Source: a virus. Taken from it: a stretch of 21,981 bases of DNA. The notes under the pieces are model-generated. The model was not told the DNA's origin. It saw only the letters and a list, made by a program, of their open reading frames with translations, and did not search any database. The number at the start of each line of letters is the position of its first letter. Positions within the stretch are counted from its first letter, which is position 1. Shown here piece by piece: positions 18,294 to 21,981 of this stretch. Where the stretch lies: positions 1 through 21,981 of the IMG/VR virus record IMGVR_UViG_3300037502_000854; one strand, 5' to 3'. Made by a program: the position numbers and the translations under genes.

Positions 18294-18690
18294 TCGACAC
18301 CTCTTTCGCCCATCTAACGGGCTTGTAACCGTGTTTCTCGGCCATCCTTGCCCATCCTGGCCGATTTGACTCAAACGTGATTTTACGCGCCCCACCCGAT
18401 TTAGCAATTTCCTCTGCGTGACGGAAACCATCTTCCATCAGGAACTTGCCATACCCTGCCCAGATATGCAGGGAATCACCTACAGGCTGAAGCACACCAA
18501 ACCCAACAGGCTGATCGTTCTCAACCATCAGCCACAACATTGATCTACCGGAGTAACAGTCGCAATAAATGTCTTCCGGTATCCAAGGCTCAGAACTTGC
18601 CTCTTTCACCCTCAGCAAGCCCTCTCGAACGTAACCCCAAACCTGCCGGAGATTATTGGGTTCGATAAAGACTCTAGCCGAGGACGACAT
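18286..18690 (-). CDS. GNAT-fold acetyltransferase-like virion-region protein (134 aa)
   Basis: The central strands 'MLWLMVENDQPVGFGVLQPVGDSLHIWAGYG' (51-81) and the C-terminal 'GGARKITFESNRPGWARMAEKHGYKPVRW' (99-127) match the order of a GNAT domain: beta-4, a helix beginning near the acetyl-CoA site, then 'GW...A.KHGY.P'. The classical Q/R-x-x-G-x-G/A loop is weak, so activity is uncertain. T7 gp13, another internal-virion-region protein, is also described as acetyltransferase-like, and this gene sits in a similar setting. Start ATG 18690 overlaps the previous gene by 17 bp with a weak SD; an open extension to 18771 is a shadow. Confidence 0.62.
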   Translation of the reverse strand: MSSSARVFIEPNNLRQVWGYVREGLLRVKEASSEPWIPEDIYCDCYSGRSMLWLMVENDQPVGFGVLQPVGDSLHIWAGYGKFLMEDGFRHAEEIAKSGGARKITFESNRPGWARMAEKHGYKPVRWAKEVSNG

Positions 18691-19453
18691 ACCGATAGGT
18701 TTTGTCTGCGGTACTGTTTGCAAAGTGATTGACGGTTGCCTGACCTTGCGTCTGATTGGATGCGTAGACATCCGACGTTGAAGATTCAGACACCATCATT
18801 ATCGTAGCGATTACAGACGGAGTTGCTGGCCTCGTTGGGGTCGAGGCTGTAGGCAGATGCTCCAGTTTTACTGCTGTATTTGTGGTTGCCCACATGATCT
18901 GAACATAATCTCCAGCGTCCAGATCAACAAAGAAATTCAGCGCGGCAATAACATGACCATCAACAGATCCATGCCGCTCATTGATAGAAAACCTGCTATT
19001 GCTGTTTGCGATGTCTGATCCGTTTTTACGGAACCAAACATCTACGTCTTGGATCTGCGAATCAGCATTAGCAAACTGAGCAGAAAACTGTAGGTTGTAG
19101 ACACCAGGACTGGTAACAGTGATCTGCGAGTTTGAAACAACAGACACACCATTGCTGAAGTCTGTCGTGCTGAACGACATCGCATAGGCAGCAGTTGTCG
19201 TGGTAGCAGACTGGTCTGTGTCGTCCTGAAACGCTCCATACGGCACACCATCAGCAGAAGCAGCAGCAGAGTAGGGTGCAAACAGGATGATGCTGTCATC
19301 GCTAATTCGCTCATCGTACAGGGTCGTACTGGTCGCACCACCTGTGTCGAGAGTAATCAACCCGACAGAGTTGATCTTGCCATCCAGAATCCGGTTGACA
19401 ATCTCAGATACATCCCGAGGTGTTCCACCTTGCTGCGGTAACCTGCGGAACAT
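18674..19453 (-). CDS. Structural protein with C1q/TNF-like beta domain (259 aa)
   Basis: The N-terminus 'RLPQQGGTPRDVSEIVNRILDGKINSVGLITL' is a conserved virion-anchoring segment in environmental phages. It is followed by 'ILFAPYSAAASADGVPYGAFQDDTDQSATTTTAA'. The next part ('GVYNLQFSAQFANADSQIQDVDVWFRKNGSDIANSNSRFSI....AALNFFVDLDAGDYVQIMWATTNTAVKLEHLP') has the jelly-roll strand order of C1q/TNF-like domains, common in trimeric fibres and decorations. The ATG at 19453 overlaps the upstream TAA (TAATG). Confidence 0.7.
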   Translation of the reverse strand: MFRRLPQQGGTPRDVSEIVNRILDGKINSVGLITLDTGGATSTTLYDERISDDSIILFAPYSAAASADGVPYGAFQDDTDQSATTTTAAYAMSFSTTDFSNGVSVVSNSQITVTSPGVYNLQFSAQFANADSQIQDVDVWFRKNGSDIANSNSRFSINERHGSVDGHVIAALNFFVDLDAGDYVQIMWATTNTAVKLEHLPTASTPTRPATPSVIATIMMVSESSTSDVYASNQTQGQATVNHFANSTADKTYRYVVLG

Positions 19454-20874
19454 TAACGGCCACCCACCGCTTTGATTTCAACATCAACACCAACAGCGGT
19501 AATCCAGGTTTCTGTCGGAGTCAGGCTTACCCTGTGGTACTTACCACGGGATCTGAGTGGAATCCTGTTCTCACTATCAGCAGCAACAGGAGATGAATAG
19601 CTGATATTGCCATCCAGACGATAACGCGCTGCAACCTTGACCGTAGCTGACCCATTATCAACAATAGGTCTGGCAAGCGTCAGAATCGTCTCTGTGGCTT
19701 CCGTTTCAATGTCGCCTGTAGTGAGCACAGCCGTTTGATTAGCGCCGCCAAACGTCACCAATCGATCAGCCTCAACCCCACCTAGAACCAGCTTGCCACC
19801 GGCCCAGAGACGAGAATCCAGCGTTGCTGGCAAGGCATCAATACTCGATGAGATATTGGCAAGCTGCTCCAGCGTATAACTTGCAGTCGCAAGTGTAGAT
19901 ACATAATCAGCGGTAGTGTTGGCATGGCTCCACTTGTCCACCGAGTAGTTGTAAATCAACAATTGCTGAATGTTGAAAATATCACGGAAGCACCAAACCA
20001 CAACCTTGTTAACCGGATCGACTGCTGCTGACATCTTGTCAAACTGTGCCGGATCAGCATTATCGTAAAACCACCGATCAACCACCTCGTTCCCGATACC
20101 CTTGACCGTCTGACCATCGGTCACAAAGAATCCATCATCACTCAAGAAGTAAGTCAGCGGTCCAGACTGAACTACAGACCGAGACTCGTAACAGCCGAGG
20201 TTGCGAGCGATGATGTCAAACTGGAAGAACAGCGGAGAGCCGATATACGTCATCCGCGCAATTGCTCTTTCCAGCAGAACAATCCCAAACTCACCACCAG
20301 TCAGACCACGGATTTCGCCACCGTCAGCGATCACCTGAGAATCAGACTGGCTTCCAGCACCAGGAGTCCAATCCGTCTCATCGTTGATGTCCGACCAGTA
20401 GACCGTAGAAATCTCACTAGCAGTCTTGGCTGCAACCACGAAATCCCGGACAACCGTCACAAACTGAGCAGTGGGCGCAGCAGCAGCAACATCAGCGAAT
20501 GCCGTACTCGATCCCATGTCCCAGGCTTGGATCTTGTCTATTCCATTCGCCGCCAGAACAACAGCACCAAACTGTGCTGTCGTCCACAGAGTCGTGGTGG
20601 AGTAAGCAGTTGACACCCTACTGACATCATCCATCGACGCATCAGCAGGATCAAACTTAAACAGCTTTGTCGGCCCGGCAGCAAAAAGGGTGGTGGTTGT
20701 ACCCTGCCTGCCGATAAAACTCGTCAGAAGGCTTTCTGAGGCTGTAGAAGAGAGGTTTGCATTAGATGGTATCGGACCATACCCTGACGCGACAGGGAGG
20801 CAGTTTAGAGCCTCTGTCAGCCCTCCTGCGATACCCGGTCGGTCAGGTGTCCACTTACCAAACGCAATTCTCAT
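19453..20874 (-). CDS. Tail accessory protein, P22 gp10-like beta-propeller candidate (473 aa)
   Basis: Repeated strand motifs suggest a propeller: 'TKLFKFD', 'IDKIQAWD', 'STVYWSDINDETDW', 'TYFLSDDGFFVTDG' and 'VVVWCFRD...LLIYNYSVDKWS'. The strongest conserved block is 'GEFGIVLLERAIARMTYIGSPLFFQFDIIARNLGC' near residue 194. The length of 473 equals that of P22 gp10 (472), a tail stabilisation protein, and the position after small virion genes fits. The family link is by length, motif and context, not by alignment. Start ATG 20874 overlaps the stop of the 47-aa gene. Confidence 0.6.
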   Translation of the reverse strand: MRIAFGKWTPDRPGIAGGLTEALNCLPVASGYGPIPSNANLSSTASESLLTSFIGRQGTTTTLFAAGPTKLFKFDPADASMDDVSRVSTAYSTTTLWTTAQFGAVVLAANGIDKIQAWDMGSSTAFADVAAAAPTAQFVTVVRDFVVAAKTASEISTVYWSDINDETDWTPGAGSQSDSQVIADGGEIRGLTGGEFGIVLLERAIARMTYIGSPLFFQFDIIARNLGCYESRSVVQSGPLTYFLSDDGFFVTDGQTVKGIGNEVVDRWFYDNADPAQFDKMSAAVDPVNKVVVWCFRDIFNIQQLLIYNYSVDKWSHANTTADYVSTLATASYTLEQLANISSSIDALPATLDSRLWAGGKLVLGGVEADRLVTFGGANQTAVLTTGDIETEATETILTLARPIVDNGSATVKVAARYRLDGNISYSSPVAADSENRIPLRSRGKYHRVSLTPTETWITAVGVDVEIKAVGGR

Positions 20875-21014
20875 TTTTCCTCTTCTGTCTGCTGCTGGAC
20901 CTGCTCTCGCAGTTTCGTCCAGATGGCAACGGATAGCTCAAGCGGCAGTTTGCCCAAGCCCATCGCAATGATGTTAGCCTCTTCGACCGTGATCGTGATG
21001 GTGAACTCTTTCAT
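20871..21014 (-). CDS. Small hypothetical protein of the virion block (47 aa)
   Basis: The frame runs from ATG 21014 to TGA 20871. The ATG shares one base with the upstream TGA (TGATG), and its own TGA overlaps the next ATG (ATGA). The product has a short beta start (KEFTITITVEEAN), 'IIAMGLGKLPLELSVAIWTKL' and a Gln/Glu-rich end. Small proteins with 'LT..EAN.I...L.KLP.E....' occur next to phage structural genes; the role is unknown. Confidence 0.68.
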   Translation of the reverse strand: MKEFTITITVEEANIIAMGLGKLPLELSVAIWTKLREQVQQQTEEEK

Positions 21015-21343
21015 CAGGCAGCCCAAGGCAAAGGAGGTTGAATTTCTTTCGGATTCTTCTGGTTCTCGATCTGACCGGCCACAGCCGCTTCGGTCGCGTC
21101 CTTGTCAACACCGTTTGCCCAGACCCAGCCCAGCACGATGTCTTGCGTGAGGTCTGCGTAGGGAATGAACGAGGCAGGATCGGCAGCAGGCAGGCTGACG
21201 GTCGAGTAGACCGAGCCAGAGTAGGTTTTGTCACCGTCCACTTCCGTGCCGTTGCAGCGCCAGCCGACAGTCAGGACTGCCTCTGCGGGATCAACAGTGG
21301 TGGGGGTGGTCTTAAGCCATTCGATAATCCAGACGGGGGTCAT
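21014..21343 (-). CDS. Hypothetical phage structural-region protein (109 aa)
   Basis: The pattern 'AEAVLTVGWRCNGTEVDGDKTYSGSVY' followed by 'DPASFIPYADLTQDIVLGWVWANGVDKDATEAAVAGQIENQKNP' and the end 'PPLPWAA' is recognisable from small proteins adjacent to fibre and tail genes in environmental phages. No function is known. The ATG at 21343 has AAGGAAACTGAC upstream. It is separated from the fibre-like gene by 12 bp. Confidence 0.7.
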   Translation of the reverse strand: MTPVWIIEWLKTTPTTVDPAEAVLTVGWRCNGTEVDGDKTYSGSVYSTVSLPAADPASFIPYADLTQDIVLGWVWANGVDKDATEAAVAGQIENQKNPKEIQPPLPWAA

Positions 21344-21355
21344 GTCAGTTTCCTT

Positions 21356-21981
21356 TTACGATTGAAACACAAGTTTTTCGCCGCTGAGTTTTTCAAGCAG
21401 ACGCATCGCTTTGAGCATGTCGACGTTAATGCGTTTGCCGTCACGCTCAGAGTAATAGGACCACGCCATGTCTTCTGACGGGCCATCTGGGATGAGTTCA
21501 AAGTTGTGCGGCGACAGTGTGGTGACGTTGCCAGCTTCGTCCCTGACCTTCAACTCACTGCTGGACGATACGTCTTCGGCGTACAGAATTACACCGTTGG
21601 TAACAGAGCCTGTTGGCGCTGTGCCGTTAAAGATTGCGAAAGTACCGACAGACGATGCGCCTGCGGTCGTGCCGTTCAACAAAAGATTGCGATTGGCGTC
21701 TAATGTGAGCGCCTCCGTGAAGGTGATCGCGTTGTCTGCGGTGCCGGAGGGGGCGGTGAAGAAGATGTGCTGGCCGTTGAACTGTTGGTAGTAAGTTGCG
21801 CTGGACGACGCAACGTATTTCCAACCGGACTGGAAATAGGCGTTTGAAGTAACGCCGCTGTTGTTCCCGGTGGTCAAACTATGGAGGCTTGAATTGCCAA
21901 CTTGCAATGCCTTAAACGTATCCCAAGCACTCGGCGTCACCCCTAAGCCGAGGTTGCCGGAGACGTCGAGACGCATGGCCT
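21356..21981 (-). CDS. Fibre-like protein, 5' end outside the window (at least 208 aa)
   Basis: The reading frame is open through the right edge, and the first visible Met (21976) sits inside a typical fibre segment ('MRLDVSGNLGLGVTPSAWDTFKALQVG'), so the true start lies beyond the window. The body resembles tail-fibre tip regions: 'ITFTEALTLDANRNLLLNG', 'AEDVSSSSELKVRDEAGNVTTLSPHNF'. The C-terminal helix 'SERDGKRINVDMLKAMRLLEKLSGEKLVFQ' is a conserved ending in many phage fibres, in the position where others carry an S74 chaperone; the peptidase motif itself is not seen. Confidence 0.78.
   Translation of the reverse strand, partial: AMRLDVSGNLGLGVTPSAWDTFKALQVGNSSLHSLTTGNNSGVTSNAYFQSGWKYVASSSATYYQQFNGQHIFFTAPSGTADNAITFTEALTLDANRNLLLNGTTAGASSVGTFAIFNGTAPTGSVTNGVILYAEDVSSSSELKVRDEAGNVTTLSPHNFELIPDGPSEDMAWSYYSERDGKRINVDMLKAMRLLEKLSGEKLVFQS

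Noticed and set aside
1-21981. CRISPR array, insertion sequence or integrase/attachment site
   Set aside because: No regularly spaced direct repeats, no transposase or recombinase motif, and no tRNA-linked duplication were seen on either strand.

Overview
The window looks like part of a tailed double-stranded DNA phage (or prophage) genome, and it is almost entirely coding. It carries ERF and YqaJ recombination proteins, NinB, ThyX, a lysis cassette and a long run of virion genes. Several small hypothetical families resemble ones common in phages of Burkholderiales and related freshwater betaproteobacteria, for example the 'EREAC...IRARG', 'TPGPW...ARLIAAAPDL', 'MTLRDYFAAKAM' and 'MTIEAMKQALEAL' types. 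The host guess is therefore a betaproteobacterium, but this is inference. No terminase, portal, major capsid, integrase or DNA polymerase gene lies inside the window. The virion-like proteins (internal or ejection-type, P22 gp10-like tail, fibres) suggest a podovirus.

Layout. (1) Positions 61-8538, minus strand: an early or middle block that begins with a YdaS/Cro-like regulator. It continues with a PD-(D/E)XK-like nuclease, a compact cytosine-methyltransferase-like protein, NinB, a Cys-containing protein, an HNH nuclease, ThyX and a tiny secreted Cys-rich protein. A 535-bp noncoding, highly structured interval (5304-5838) follows. After it come three small replication-type genes and about sixteen very small genes, many with zinc-ribbon Cys patterns, ending in a MazG-like pyrophosphohydrolase and a hairpin at the left edge. 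Almost every junction is an ATGA or GTGA overlap, and the Shine-Dalgarno (SD) sequence is written inside the last codons of the upstream gene. (2) Positions 8539-8667: a divergent control region. (3) Positions 8668-10729, plus strand: three tiny genes, then ERF annealing protein, YqaJ exonuclease, an SSB-like protein and a DUF3310 protein, which together form a recombination module. (4) Positions 10668-21981, minus strand: late genes. Read in the direction of transcription these are a fibre-like protein, two small proteins, a P22 gp10-like tail protein, a C1q/TNF-like structural protein, a GNAT-fold protein, four internal or ejection-type proteins, a second fibre, several small membrane proteins, a holin and an endolysin. 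The endolysin gene runs convergently into DUF3310.

The most interesting object is in the 5304-5838 interval. On the minus strand there is a two-hairpin RNA closed by a long stem and an eight-T tail. It resembles the C4 / P4-CI antisense immunity RNAs of phages P1 and P4. About 250 nt downstream on the same strand, a sequence complementary to one of its segments covers the ribosome-binding site and start codon of a small leader reading frame ahead of the replication genes. That arrangement matches the C4/P4 mechanism, in which a small RNA shuts off its own downstream operon. Six genes shorter than 60 codons were also identified by eye (61-240, 1245-1388, 2189-2242, 5839-5985, 8871-9014, 20871-21014).
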